Source: Thalassotalea profundi (GTDB lineage Bacteria; Pseudomonadota; Gammaproteobacteria; Enterobacterales; Alteromonadaceae). From it: DNA of 64,000 bases. A model generated the notes under the pieces. That model searched no databases and was not told the DNA's origin. It saw only the letters and a program-made list of their open reading frames with translations. The stretch covers positions 1 through 64,000 of the forward strand of contig NZ_BNAH01000008.1 in assembly GCF_014653195.1 (NCBI RefSeq). The letters are read 5' to 3'. A program made the position numbers and the translations under genes. Position 1 is the stretch's first letter. The number at the start of each line of letters is the position of its first letter. Shown here one piece after another: positions 43,029 through 52,635 of the stretch.

Positions 43029-44534
43029 TTATTCATCAAAGTTTTGTTCGCTCTCCATGGTTTCAATATTCACTATTTTTGATCGGTTAATAGTAATTTT
43101 ATAACGCTGATAAAATTCTTCTTTTTTCATGTTTTTTTGAACAAGCACTAAGTTCATTTGATAACGACGTTCTACGCCTTGATTTGATACTTTATTTCCC
43201 TCGAAAGAAAATAAACGTCCTTCGCCCTTTTTTAAGAAGCGAACAAAGGGAGTCATGTTAAAAAATAACTGATTTTGAACTTCTTCAAAGCCAGGTTTAA
43301 AATTTTTAGCTGTGATCTTAGTTTCACATCTAAAATGTAGTAGTTGCGCTGATTGTTTATTTTGTTGGCGTCGTTTCTGTAACAAGCCATCTACTTTTTC
43401 AGGTAAATCTTTTTCATTAATATATTCGAGCCAAATAGTTTGTTGCGCCATTTTTACTTTACTTAAGCTATCATGAAAAATATGGAGCCATTTGGGGCGT
43501 CCTTTTTCTATCCAGCGCCAAATAATGCGCATAAGATCGTCACGAAACACTTCTCGTAAACCGTACAGTAAGCCAAGAAATAAAATTAATAACAAAGTTA
43601 CTTCAGTATAAATCGTACGAGAATTAAGAACTATTGCCATCATAAAGCCCATAATTACCGCGGTTACTGTGCCTCTCACTAAGCGTTTCAAATGGTTATT
43701 GAGGTTGGATGTTTCTTTCTTAAAGACAACTCCAAATTCACTGAGTCTTTGTAATAAACGCATTTTATTGGTGATGCGGTTAGGGTCATCTAACGTTATT
43801 TGTGAATTATAATTATTGTCTTCTCGATATTTACTTTCGCTTCGGCATAAATCAAAAATTTTATCGCGAATACTTGTTTGCTCACTGCTCTTGGGGCTGT
43901 TAGCTAATAAATTTAAAAATGATTGTTCGGTATACCAACTTAAGTAATTGTCAACATTCTCGAAGTACGAGCTAAGTTTTTGATCTGGTGGTGTATAACG
44001 TCTTAATTTTTTAAGTAGATTTTGTGTTTGTTCAAGTAACTCGGAAGCCCCTTGGTAAAAAGCGTCAATATCTTGTTCTTGTAGAGATTGTTTTAAATCA
44101 TTATCTAAAGCTAAACGAAATTGGTATGAGAATAAGTTTAAATTGCTGCGATAATCACTTTCTTCACCTTTGGTTTGACTGATAAAACGACTTCTTACTA
44201 GAGGTAAATGTACCTCTTGAGAGAAATAGGCTAAGTGACTTTTAAGGCTACTGTAAAAATAAGTGTCTTCGGGCAAGGTAATTGCGTTTATGCCCATGTC
44301 ATCAGGAATTGAAAAATATAAATCTAGCTGTTGCGTTGCTTTTAATGGCAATTGCTGACTCACTTTAAAAGATAAATTTTCATCTTGTATTAAAGAGACT
44401 ATTTTCACGTGTGAATGGTTACCTCTGTTAAGTGGTTGATAAGCTAAGTATCTGTCATTTTTGATATTTTTACAAATAGATAATTCAATATGTTTTTTGG
44501 TTAAGGTGGTGATAATTTTTATTATTATTTGCAA
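43029..44534 (-). CDS. Large membrane protein of unknown function (501 aa)
   Basis: I cannot name this family. The first 270 residues are soluble and helical, with several Leu/Gln-rich segments (SLQEQDIDAFYQGASELL) suited to coiled coils. Two hydrophobic helices at about 287-306 and 311-327 (VTAVIMGFMMAIVL, TLLLILFLGLLYGL) anchor it. A roughly 170-residue C-terminal cytosolic domain is strand-rich and Lys/Arg-rich. The 65-base space to the divergent copper-type TonB receptor suggests a shared control region. The start is not certain: the first 18 residues are hydrophobic-basic, and later starts exist. Confidence 0.7.
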   Translation of the reverse strand: MQIIIKIITTLTKKHIELSICKNIKNDRYLAYQPLNRGNHSHVKIVSLIQDENLSFKVSQQLPLKATQQLDLYFSIPDDMGINAITLPEDTYFYSSLKSHLAYFSQEVHLPLVRSRFISQTKGEESDYRSNLNLFSYQFRLALDNDLKQSLQEQDIDAFYQGASELLEQTQNLLKKLRRYTPPDQKLSSYFENVDNYLSWYTEQSFLNLLANSPKSSEQTSIRDKIFDLCRSESKYREDNNYNSQITLDDPNRITNKMRLLQRLSEFGVVFKKETSNLNNHLKRLVRGTVTAVIMGFMMAIVLNSRTIYTEVTLLLILFLGLLYGLREVFRDDLMRIIWRWIEKGRPKWLHIFHDSLSKVKMAQQTIWLEYINEKDLPEKVDGLLQKRRQQNKQSAQLLHFRCETKITAKNFKPGFEEVQNQLFFNMTPFVRFLKKGEGRLFSFEGNKVSNQGVERRYQMNLVLVQKNMKKEEFYQRYKITINRSKIVNIETMESEQNFDE

Positions 44535-44614
44535 AAGCGTGACAATATGTCGCGGATATTAAAGAGGGCAGTATTATATACTTTAGCCCACTTATCACAG
44601 TGGTACATAACGAA

Positions 44615-46756
44615 ATGGTTAATAATAAAAGCTCTCAAAGTAAATATTTAATTTCTCCCGTTGCGCTGTTAATTAGCGCCGTTTTATCTCCAGTTTCTTT
44701 TGCTGAGGACGACTCATTAGAAGTTATTGAAGTTCAAGGGCACTCACAAAATAAGCATTTAGCGCTGGGATCGTCTGATTCATTACTGAGCAATTCAGGC
44801 GTTGACTTTTCAGCGGCTGGCGGTGTTTCAAATTTACCTATTTTAAATGGCATGATGGGAGACCGAGTTAAAGTATTAATTGATGGCGCTGATGTAACAG
44901 CGGCTTGTGCAAATCAAATGAATCCGCCACTTTCTTATATCTCTGCCAACCAAATTTCGTCCTATAGTGTTGTAGCGGGGATTTCACCCGTTAGTGCTGG
45001 TGGAGACAATATTGCTGGCGTTATTAATGTTAATTCTATTTCACCTTTGTATAGTAACAGTGGTGAACTAGCTTGGCATTCAGGTTACCTTTCTGGCCGC
45101 TATAGTTCTGTTGATAATGGTCGTGCCATCGGTGTTGGTGCTCGATTAGCTAGTGATACTACAAGCTTTAATTATCAAGGTTCATTTACTGATGCTGATA
45201 GTTATGATGATGGTAATGGTGATCTTGTACTTGATACATTATACCGTGCTCAAAATCATAGTATTACTGCAGCTGTTCGTGATGAAGTACAACAACTGGT
45301 GGTGAAACTCACGCATCAAAAAATACCTTATCAAGGCTTTGCTAATCAATATATGGATATGGTCGACAATACCAGTTTTGGGGTTATTGCTCAGTACAAA
45401 CGTTCATTAGACGATGGTGAATTTGAAGGGCAATTGAACTGGCATAACGTAAAACATGAAATGGGTTTTTTCACCCCTGAAAAAATGGGGATGATGCCAA
45501 TGGAAACCGATGCAGAGGATGTAAGTTATCAATTTAAATGGTTATTAAATTTAGACCATAATAGTCGATTGTTATTAGGGCATGAATATTTTGACTATCA
45601 AATTGATGATTGGTGGCCAGGAATTGAAGGCTCAATGATGATGGGGCCTGATGATTATGTCAATATTAATCAAGGTAAGCGACAGCGTATTGCTGTTTTT
45701 GCTGAATATGAAAACCAACTCGATAGTAAATGGTGGTTAAACGCAGGAATACGTGTTGAGAATGTACGTACCGATACTGGCGAGGTACAACCATACAATG
45801 ATGGTATGAGTATGGGAGGAATGGCCAGCATGAGTGGGATGATGGCTATGGAACCAAGTAATGCGATGGCTGCCAAAGCATTCAATATGCTTGATAGGGA
45901 GAAAACTGACACGCTTACTGATGCTAATTTATTAGTTAGCTATCAAATTAGCAATTATGACGAGTTACAAATTGGCTTAGCCCGTAAAAATAGAGCGCCT
46001 AATTTATATGAACGTTATAGTTGGGGCGTTAGTAGTATGGCTACTCGAATGATAGGTTGGTATGGTGATGGCAACGGCTATATTGGTACTCCTGATCTAG
46101 ATGCAGAAACCGCGCATACTGTCAGCGTAACTTATAGCAAATTAGAGGCAAATGATAATTGGCGCATAAATGCTAACGTTTGGTATACAGACGTTGCTGA
46201 TTATATCGATGCTGATCCTGTGAGAAACTTAAATACTACTGGTGACGTGACCCAAGATCGAAATGCATTACAATTTACTAATGTAGATGCGACATTGTAT
46301 GGCGTAAAAATTGACTTATTAGCTAATATTTATGAGTCAACAGAGCTTGGTAATTTACAATTACAGGCAAGTATTTCTAATACACGAGGGACACGTGATG
46401 ATACTAACCAAGCTTTATATCAAATTAAGCCCCTTCAAACTAAGTTTAGCCTGAGCCAGCAAATAGGTAACTTTGAAAACACATTAACTTGGGAATGGGT
46501 AGACAGTAAAACAAGAGTTGATAATAATCGTTTTGAGAATCAAACGGATAGTTATCACTTGGTTAATTTTACCTCGAAAGCCACTTGGGATGCAGTAACT
46601 TTTACGTTTGAAGTAACCAATTTATTGGACGAGTATTATCAGCAACCGTTAGGTGGTGTTAGTGTTGCTGAGTATAAAATGGATAATACTAATGGCTTTA
46701 TGCAGTTAGCAGGGCAAGGGCGTTCAGTTAACTTAGGCGTAAGTTACTCGTTTTAA
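44615..46756 (+). CDS. TonB-dependent receptor, OprC/NosA-like (probable copper receptor)
   Basis: A 713-aa outer-membrane receptor. ATG 44615 gives a normal signal peptide (ending PVSFA-EDD); GTG 44600 is the alternative. A TonB-box-like stretch (LEVIEV) comes just after it, then a plug domain with VKVLIDGADVTAACANQMNP and a barrel ending in Phe (LGVSYSF). Met-rich loops stand out: GMMPMETD (about 295), SMMMGP (about 340) and a loop near 395-425 with more than ten Met. Together with the CANQM-PPLSYI motif this resembles the copper receptor family OprC/NosA. Copper uptake is therefore a likely but untested role. Tandem terminators follow. Confidence 0.82.
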   Translation: MVNNKSSQSKYLISPVALLISAVLSPVSFAEDDSLEVIEVQGHSQNKHLALGSSDSLLSNSGVDFSAAGGVSNLPILNGMMGDRVKVLIDGADVTAACANQMNPPLSYISANQISSYSVVAGISPVSAGGDNIAGVINVNSISPLYSNSGELAWHSGYLSGRYSSVDNGRAIGVGARLASDTTSFNYQGSFTDADSYDDGNGDLVLDTLYRAQNHSITAAVRDEVQQLVVKLTHQKIPYQGFANQYMDMVDNTSFGVIAQYKRSLDDGEFEGQLNWHNVKHEMGFFTPEKMGMMPMETDAEDVSYQFKWLLNLDHNSRLLLGHEYFDYQIDDWWPGIEGSMMMGPDDYVNINQGKRQRIAVFAEYENQLDSKWWLNAGIRVENVRTDTGEVQPYNDGMSMGGMASMSGMMAMEPSNAMAAKAFNMLDREKTDTLTDANLLVSYQISNYDELQIGLARKNRAPNLYERYSWGVSSMATRMIGWYGDGNGYIGTPDLDAETAHTVSVTYSKLEANDNWRINANVWYTDVADYIDADPVRNLNTTGDVTQDRNALQFTNVDATLYGVKIDLLANIYESTELGNLQLQASISNTRGTRDDTNQALYQIKPLQTKFSLSQQIGNFENTLTWEWVDSKTRVDNNRFENQTDSYHLVNFTSKATWDAVTFTFEVTNLLDEYYQQPLGGVSVAEYKMDNTNGFMQLAGQGRSVNLGVSYSF

Positions 46757-46792
46757 TTATATCGGTCTATCAACTATACATTTTAACCCTGA

Positions 46793-46864
46793 AAATAAAT
46801 GCCATGATCAAATGATCATGGCATTTATTTATTATTTAAATTAAAAACTTCATTTAAATAATAA
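46793..46864. terminator. Tandem hairpins, bidirectional terminators
   Basis: First: an 18-bp perfect stem with a 2-base loop (46793-46830, core GCCATGATCA/TGATCATGGC). Second: TTATTATTTAAA (46829-46840) / TTTAAATAATAA (46853-46864). They lie between convergent genes and give A/T-runs both ways. The first stem is unusually long and could also act as a cruciform. Confidence 0.8.
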
Positions 46865-46873
46865 TATATCAAA

Positions 46874-47743
46874 CTAGTTGATATCCTTTTCATTACGTAG
46901 TTTTTCATATTCTTCAATATGCTCAGGGTAGTGCTGCTTTACGTAGTTAAATAAATTGTTATTACCGCCAAGTTTTTTATCCGCTTTGGCTAACTTAGTT
47001 AAAACTGTTGTCGCATTACTCTGGCCTTCACCCATTCCAAAACTTAATTGCTCATATCTCGCTCGAGCGAGATATTCAATCGCATTCTGTTCTCTTACAC
47101 TTGCATAAGATGTAATGATTGACCTTAATACCTCATTTACCTGTTCAGGGCGCTCACCATTAGGCCACTTACTTGTAACAGGGAATGGCTCACCTTGTTG
47201 GTAATTAGGAAAGTAAAATCTAACTACTGTCTCAAGTTCTGCAATGGTTTCAATTAAGTTAATAGCACTTAATGCTGGTAAGTTTAATGAAGGTTCGTCG
47301 GTAAAAATAGGATATGAACTAGCGCCATTAAATAGAGTTAACCCTAAATCCTTCCTATCATATTGTGATAAATAGTTAATCTCTCTAACCGATGGAAATC
47401 CTTGCTTGAGCCAGATCTCGTAAGTATTGTTATCGGTAAAATCTAATGCTCCAAATAATTGTTTATTGAGTGTTAAATATTTTTCTTGCTCATGTGGGGT
47501 TAGCTTTTCTAATAATTGAGTAAAAGAATTCACTGTTTGCTGCGTTGATATTTCATCTGAAATGCTTGAATCAGTAGTTTTTTCTGGTAGTTGTTGAGAT
47601 AAACTACTTTCTGGTAGCAAACGCTTAGTTTCAATAGTTTCTTCGATCATGTTATTAGATACTGGTTGGTCATTGTTTTTAAAATATGTCAGCCCAACAA
47701 GAATGCATGCCAATATGGCTAAAAAGGTAATTAATATTTTCAT
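46874..47743 (-). CDS. Hypothetical exported or membrane-anchored protein (289 aa)
   Basis: I do not recognise this protein. An N-terminal hydrophobic helix (about 3-19, ILITFLAILACILVGLTYF) is a signal anchor or lipoprotein-like signal, followed by a Ser/Thr/Gln-rich linker (about 25-70) and a globular helical domain (about 75-285). The domain has conserved-looking motifs LTPHEQEKYLTLNKQLFGALDF and a Tyr/Arg-rich end (EYLARARYEQLSFGMGEG). The GEGQSN loop near residue 240 is notable. It follows on the same strand a broken Cys-rich secreted-protein gene (47824-48423) after an 80-base gap, so the two may once have formed an operon. Confidence 0.65.
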   Translation of the reverse strand: MKILITFLAILACILVGLTYFKNNDQPVSNNMIEETIETKRLLPESSLSQQLPEKTTDSSISDEISTQQTVNSFTQLLEKLTPHEQEKYLTLNKQLFGALDFTDNNTYEIWLKQGFPSVREINYLSQYDRKDLGLTLFNGASSYPIFTDEPSLNLPALSAINLIETIAELETVVRFYFPNYQQGEPFPVTSKWPNGERPEQVNEVLRSIITSYASVREQNAIEYLARARYEQLSFGMGEGQSNATTVLTKLAKADKKLGGNNNLFNYVKQHYPEHIEEYEKLRNEKDIN

Positions 47744-47760
47744 TATTTACTCCAAATACC

Positions 47761-47796
47761 AGTGATGTAAGTGCCACTTATGCCGCTTACATCACT
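47761..47796. repeat. Hairpin upstream of the 289-aa protein gene
   Basis: AGTGATGTAAG (47761-47771) and CTTACATCACT (47786-47796) form a perfect 11-bp stem around a 14-base loop. It sits between the pseudogene stop and the next gene's start, without a clear T-run. It may be an attenuator or processing signal. Confidence 0.55.
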
Positions 47797-47823
47797 GCAA
47801 TTTTCTTTCATGTCATTTTTAAA

Positions 47824-48423
47824 CTATCTACATTCTTGAGTCTTACCAGCGTTTTCGTAGGGGTCTTCACCAAATATTTTGACAGCACTGCCATATGCAT
47901 CTGCAAATTTTTCACAGTCGTAATTTGCACCGCATATTCCAGTTAGTGTATCATGAAAAGCCACCAGTTCCTTGGGTGTATTTTGCTAACGCCCATTCTA
48001 AAGCACTTCCAGTCCCACAACCGTTTGTTGCTGAGGGGATATTCCATAATGCGCTTGAATCTCCATAGAATGGCCAATGCATATTACCACCAAACATTGA
48101 CTGACAATGATCAGGTCTTTCGTCACTCAATTCTGTACAAAATAACCCTTGTACCTCTTCTTGTTCAACATACTATTCTGCGGCATTTTGTAACATGTTA
48201 TCAATCGTACTTTGTACGTTGTCTGCAGCACTTTTACAGCCTGAACCTTCGCAAGTTACCGTCCAAGACCCTGTATGAGTTCCCATTGTGATGCAGTTAT
48301 TTGAATGATTTCAGTCGTATCTGCGTATGTTTTCTAACTTAAAGTAAATTGTAATATTAGTAAGAAAAGCGTTGAAAAGGTGAAGATTTTACACAGAATA
48401 TGTGTGTTTGTGTGTTTGTGCAT
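47824..48423 (-). pseudogene. Broken gene for a Cys-rich secreted protein
   Basis: ATG at 48423 follows AAGGA and opens a signal-peptide-like sequence (MHKHTNTHILCKIFTF...LLILQF), interrupted by TAG shortly after. Further down, the minus strand reads coherent protein in pieces: a segment with NCITMGTHTGSWTVTCEG and CKSAADNVQSTID, stopped by TAG; the same frame then resumes with FCTELSDERPDHCQSMFGG and NGCGTGSALEWALAKYTQG; after a frameshift near 47955 it ends DTLTGICGANYDCEKFADAY...CR at TAG 47824. So there are at least two nonsense codons and about two frameshifts. About ten Cys suggest disulphides. The original family is not recognised. Confidence 0.7.
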
Positions 48424-48799
48424 TATTTATCCTTAAATAATTTTATTTTGTAGATATAAGTTAGAACAGAGTTCTTCTAATAAAGATGACATTACGCGAG
48501 TTAAATATAATGACAATTTTTAAATTGTCACAGAAAAGTCAATAAGGACATATGTTGCCGATAAAAAGTTTGCGTAAATAAATGGATGACAGTGAAGAAA
48601 TTATTCAATTAGCTGGAGTTTATCACAACTTATTAAGACAATGGACGCAAACTTAACTTATATAAGAAGCATGATAAAGATTCATGCTCTAAATCAGATA
48701 GTTAATTTTATTCAGATGAAAGTTATAGATTTATTTATTGGACACCTAAGAGTGGTAACTGTATGCTTTTATCAGAGCACATATTAGATAAAGGTAGCT
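48424..48799. other. Gene-free stretch upstream of the cupredoxin operon
   Basis: No gene was seen on either strand. It must hold the promoter of the operon starting at 48800, but no convincing -35/-10 pair, sigma-54 element or long inverted repeat stands out. It is AT-rich. Confidence 0.5.
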
Positions 48800-49495
48800 A
48801 TGTTAATGTTCCAATTTAGAGCGTTCATCATTTATTTCTTTGTTTCCGTTATCATTTTTACTTTAGCGCCTTTCACTGTTGCTAATGCTATAGGTGCAAG
48901 TAGGATAAAAATTGTTGATCAACATCAAAAGCCTTTAGCCAATGCGATTGTCGAGTTATATTTTAATAACAGTCGTGAACCTGATACAAACCATACAAAA
49001 ACTGAATCTGTTTATATTATGGATCAAATCAATAAATCTTTTGTTCCTAGTGTATTGATAGTACCTAAAGGCAGTTTAGTCAGTTTTCCCAATAGTGATG
49101 ATTTACGCCATCATGTCTATTCATTTTCTGCAGCTAAAACCTTTGAATTAAAGCTGTATGCAGGCAAACCTAAGAGTCCACTACAGTTTTCTGATGAAGG
49201 TATTGTGGTATTAGGTTGCAATATTCATGATGCTATGGTCGGATATATCTATGTATCTGAAAACAAAAATAATTATAAAACTGATAACAATGGAATTATT
49301 ACTATTGATCAAACACTAAATAGCATTGAACGTTTGCAAGTGTGGCACCCAAACGCTACTGAAGGTGCTTATCATAGACAGAGTTATACATACGCACAAT
49401 TAAAGCCACTCGATAATGTTGTGACTATCAGCATCAATGTTAACGAGCCTGAAGCAAGAGACAGTTTTGAAGATCAGTTCTCACATGCTCACTAG
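48800..49495 (+). CDS. Cupredoxin-like periplasmic protein
   Basis: A 231-aa exported protein with signal peptide about 1-30 (ending VANA-IGA). An N-terminal beta domain (about 33-90) precedes a cupredoxin fold with a type-1 copper pattern: a His in DDLRHHVYS (104 or 105) and C140, H143, M146 in GCNIHDAMVGY. These are the four ligands of blue copper proteins, so electron transfer or copper sensing is likely. Databases call relatives methylamine utilisation proteins, a loose name. Shine-Dalgarno AAGG precedes ATG 48800. First gene of an operon with a c-di-GMP phosphodiesterase, DUF3034 and a truncated haemoglobin; it overlaps the next gene by 11 bases. Confidence 0.83.
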   Translation: MLMFQFRAFIIYFFVSVIIFTLAPFTVANAIGASRIKIVDQHQKPLANAIVELYFNNSREPDTNHTKTESVYIMDQINKSFVPSVLIVPKGSLVSFPNSDDLRHHVYSFSAAKTFELKLYAGKPKSPLQFSDEGIVVLGCNIHDAMVGYIYVSENKNNYKTDNNGIITIDQTLNSIERLQVWHPNATEGAYHRQSYTYAQLKPLDNVVTISINVNEPEARDSFEDQFSHAH

Positions 49496-51812
49496 GTTTA
49501 GTTTAAAGTCACAAATAACTTGGTTATCGACGAGTTTAATCTTTCTAACTGTTTTATTCCTAACGGCAAGTTACTGGTTTAGGGTAGCGGACTATGCCGA
49601 AAAGCAAATTGAACGGCAAATGCATTTTGCTCAAAATGTGTTAAATCAAAATCTATCATCACAAGAACAAGTGTTAATTACCGCAGCAAGCGTTTTAGCG
49701 GCAGATTTCGGCTTTAAACAAGCTGTTGCGACGAGAGATAATAATACCATCAATAGTGTATTGGTTAATCATGGAAAGCGCATAAAAGCAGACCTTATGA
49801 TGTTATTAGATTTAGAAGGTACATTAATTACTACTAGCGCTTTGCACCAGTTTGAAAGAAACGTAGTGGAAACTAGTATCAAAAAAATACCACTTAGAGG
49901 TGTTTATGCTCAAGTATTAAGTATCGATAACAAAGTATTTCAAGTTATTGTAGTGCCAGTAAAAGCACCAAGGACCATTGCTTACGTTGTTATAGGATTT
50001 GAATTTGATGAAAATGTTCTTCAAGAACTTAAAGAGTTGGTTGCATTAGAATTAACACTCTTGAAAAACGACGCTATCATTGAGTCTAGCTTTGATGACA
50101 AAACTATTGTTAATCAACTTTTATTAGATGTTAATCAAAAAACAGATAACCTATTGTTAACTTCGTCAGATTACTTCCATGAAATGATAGATTTTGGCGG
50201 GTCGAATGAAGTCTCAGTCGTGTTATCAGCTTCCCTTATTGAGATTCATCAGGACTTTAATCGGTTAATTACTTCTATTTTAATTATTGCTGCTATTGTT
50301 ATCGTTATTGCTATTGGTTTTTCTCGAATATTATCCCGAGGCATTTCAACGCCTTTGAATATTTTGATGAATTTAACGAAAAAAATAGGAAGCGGTAGTT
50401 TAGATGTTCCTAAATTAACCGGTCGTTTACCCCCAGAGTTTAAAGAGCTTTATCAAGGTTTCTCAGTAATGGGTAGTGCTATTGAGCACCGTGAGGAGGA
50501 AATAAAATACCAAGCAGAGCGTGATTTACTTACGGGGTTATATAATCGTCATACTATGCTTACTAAGATAGATGGTTATTTTGTTGATAACATTAATGTT
50601 GTGCTCGTTGCGTTTAATATTAAAGCCTTCAAGGTATTAAATGATACGGTAGGCATTAGTAATGGTGATGCCATATTGAAAGAAATAGCCGCACGATTGC
50701 TTGTTTATGTAGATAAACTTGATATGAATATTTCCCAACAAGTTGCTGTCGCTCGATTAAATGCCGACGAGTTTTTGTTATCAATTCCGATCAGCTCTCC
50801 TGATGAAATTGAAGGTTTTATTCAATTATTGCAACTTGAACTTGAACGTCCTTACTGGCTAGACGGCATTAAAATTAATCTATCGCTGCATTTTGGTATT
50901 GCTAACTCTATTATGGATGGCACCAATGCAGAACGATTAATGAGGCGTTCAACTATGGCTGTTGCGGCGGCGGATAAAGAGCAGCTTTTTGTTAGATATT
51001 ATCAACAAGGTGAAGATGAAGCTTATCTATATAAAATTAGATTAATCGACGAGTTTAAATCAGCACTTGAAAGTGAAAACAGTCCTTTGTTTATGAATTA
51101 TCAGCCGAAATTAAATATAAACACAGGAAAAATAGATAAACTCGAAGCACTTATCCGCTGGATTAATAGTGAAGGACAGTTTGTAAACCCAGAAATGTTC
51201 GTTGGTTTAGCAGAAAAAGCGGGATTAATTGTAACGTTAACTCGCTGGGTGATTCTGCATGTTATTCAACAAATTGCACAATGGAATCAAGCTGGTTACC
51301 GCTTTCAAGTGTCAATTAATTTATCAGCACAAGATATTCAACATGAACAATTTGTTGATTATTTACTGACAACAGTAGAAAAATATGAGGTTGAAGCAAC
51401 ACAAATAACATTAGAGTTAACGGAAAGAGACTTAGCTGAAAATGAAGGTTTAGTTGCTACTAGGCTAAATCACTTAAAAACATTAGGTTTTGAAATTTCA
51501 GTGGATGATTATGGTATAGGTCAGTCATCATTAGCTAAATTGAAGAGCCTGCCAGTAGATGAACTAAAAATAGATAAATGTTTTATTTTGACCTTAGATC
51601 AATGTGCAAAAGATCAAGATATTGTTTCTTCCACTATTTTATTAGGTCATAAACTTGGCTTACGTGTTGTTGCGGAAGGTGTTGAAAATAAAGAAAGTTT
51701 AGCCTTGTTAAAAGAGTTTAACTGTGATTATGCGCAAGGTTACTACTTATCTAAACCGGTAACTGCCGATAAACTTATTCAATGGTATGACGATTATGAA
51801 CCAATTATTTAA
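49485..51812 (+). CDS. Membrane GGDEF/EAL protein, probable c-di-GMP phosphodiesterase
   Basis: A 775-aa inner-membrane protein (start ATG 49485, overlapping the cupredoxin gene). TM1 about 12-30, periplasmic double-Cache-like sensor (about 35-260), TM2 about 265-285, HAMP, GGDEF-like domain (about 340-500) and EAL domain (about 525-770). The GGDEF signature is degenerate (RLNADEF), so cyclase activity is unlikely. The EAL domain keeps EALIRW, the Asn of SINLSAQD, ELTERD, DDYGIGQSSL, the Lys of LKIDKC and EGVENKES, so c-di-GMP hydrolysis is expected. The periplasmic sensor may receive input from the cupredoxin or haemoglobin partners. Its end overlaps the DUF3034 gene. Confidence 0.88.
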   Translation: MLTRFSLKSQITWLSTSLIFLTVLFLTASYWFRVADYAEKQIERQMHFAQNVLNQNLSSQEQVLITAASVLAADFGFKQAVATRDNNTINSVLVNHGKRIKADLMMLLDLEGTLITTSALHQFERNVVETSIKKIPLRGVYAQVLSIDNKVFQVIVVPVKAPRTIAYVVIGFEFDENVLQELKELVALELTLLKNDAIIESSFDDKTIVNQLLLDVNQKTDNLLLTSSDYFHEMIDFGGSNEVSVVLSASLIEIHQDFNRLITSILIIAAIVIVIAIGFSRILSRGISTPLNILMNLTKKIGSGSLDVPKLTGRLPPEFKELYQGFSVMGSAIEHREEEIKYQAERDLLTGLYNRHTMLTKIDGYFVDNINVVLVAFNIKAFKVLNDTVGISNGDAILKEIAARLLVYVDKLDMNISQQVAVARLNADEFLLSIPISSPDEIEGFIQLLQLELERPYWLDGIKINLSLHFGIANSIMDGTNAERLMRRSTMAVAAADKEQLFVRYYQQGEDEAYLYKIRLIDEFKSALESENSPLFMNYQPKLNINTGKIDKLEALIRWINSEGQFVNPEMFVGLAEKAGLIVTLTRWVILHVIQQIAQWNQAGYRFQVSINLSAQDIQHEQFVDYLLTTVEKYEVEATQITLELTERDLAENEGLVATRLNHLKTLGFEISVDDYGIGQSSLAKLKSLPVDELKIDKCFILTLDQCAKDQDIVSSTILLGHKLGLRVVAEGVENKESLALLKEFNCDYAQGYYLSKPVTADKLIQWYDDYEPII

Positions 51813-52635
51813 TGTTATCACAACAATTGGTGTGGCCCTTTTAATAGTGCCGACTGTTTGCTTAGCTAATGGAAAAATTCTTGCTACACCTGGTGTGTCT
51901 CAAGTTGAAGGCTCTGGTGGAGGCGGATTAGTGCCTTGGGCTCAGTTAGCTGGGTATGCTACAGAAGATGAAATAGCTATTTCTGCATTTTGTACTAGAG
52001 CAACCGTACAAGACTTTCAACTTGATACTTGCGGCGCACAGGTAAATTTTTATGATCGATTAGAATTGTCGTATGCAGAGCAAAACTTTGATGTTGAGCC
52101 ATTATCAACGACACTTTCTCAAGAGATATTTGGCGCGAAAGTGCGCCTTTATGGTGACTTAGTTTATAGCGCTTGGCCACAACTATCATTAGGTATTCAG
52201 TATAAAGCACTCGATTCAGACGATATTGCTTTTGCTTTAGGCGCACACGATAACAAAGGTGTTGATATATACTTAGCCGCCAGCAAATTACATTTAGGTG
52301 CGTTGGCGGGGTATAACCTGTTATGGAACGCAACTCTTAGATATACAGAAGCTAATGAAATGGGATTACTCGGTTTTGGCGGACCTAATGGCAATGGCGG
52401 CATACAAGGTGAAGTATCTGCTGCAGTGCTTTTAAATAAACATTTAGCTGTTGGTGTGGAATATCGCCAAAAGCCTGATAATTTAGGTTTAAATGAAAGT
52501 CGCTGGCGTGATGTATTTGTTGCATGGTTTCCTAATAAGCATGTTAGCGTAACCATGGCGTATGTTGATTTAGATACAATTGCCGCATTGCCTAACCAAG
52601 ATGGTTGGTATGTGTCATTAACGGGGTATTATTAA
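51787..52635 (+). CDS. DUF3034-family outer-membrane protein
   Basis: A 282-aa exported protein (signal peptide about 1-27, CLA-NGK; a second ATG at 51796 is possible). It begins with a Gly-rich stretch (EGSGGGGLVPWAQLAGYA), then a strand-rich barrel-like domain ending in aromatic YVSLTGYY, consistent with an outer-membrane beta barrel. I recognise it as DUF3034, of unknown function. It overlaps the EAL gene by 26 bases and shares TAATG with the next gene, so production is coupled. In other Gammaproteobacteria DUF3034 is also found next to EAL and globin genes, from memory, which implies a shared role. Confidence 0.82.
   Translation: MTIMNQLFNVITTIGVALLIVPTVCLANGKILATPGVSQVEGSGGGGLVPWAQLAGYATEDEIAISAFCTRATVQDFQLDTCGAQVNFYDRLELSYAEQNFDVEPLSTTLSQEIFGAKVRLYGDLVYSAWPQLSLGIQYKALDSDDIAFALGAHDNKGVDIYLAASKLHLGALAGYNLLWNATLRYTEANEMGLLGFGGPNGNGGIQGEVSAAVLLNKHLAVGVEYRQKPDNLGLNESRWRDVFVAWFPNKHVSVTMAYVDLDTIAALPNQDGWYVSLTGYY

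Noticed and set aside
48400..48420. GTGTGTTTGTGTGTTTGTG simple repeat as CRISPR or microsatellite
   Set aside because: It is short and codes for His/Thr codons at the start of the pseudogene's signal peptide. No spacer structure.
49485..51812. Calling the EAL protein a diguanylate cyclase
   Set aside because: Its GGDEF signature is NADEF with a preceding Leu, so synthesis of c-di-GMP is unlikely; only the EAL half looks active.
52197..52556. Long minus-strand open frame inside the DUF3034 gene
   Set aside because: It is a shadow of the strongly supported plus-strand gene, with no RBS and no natural-looking protein.
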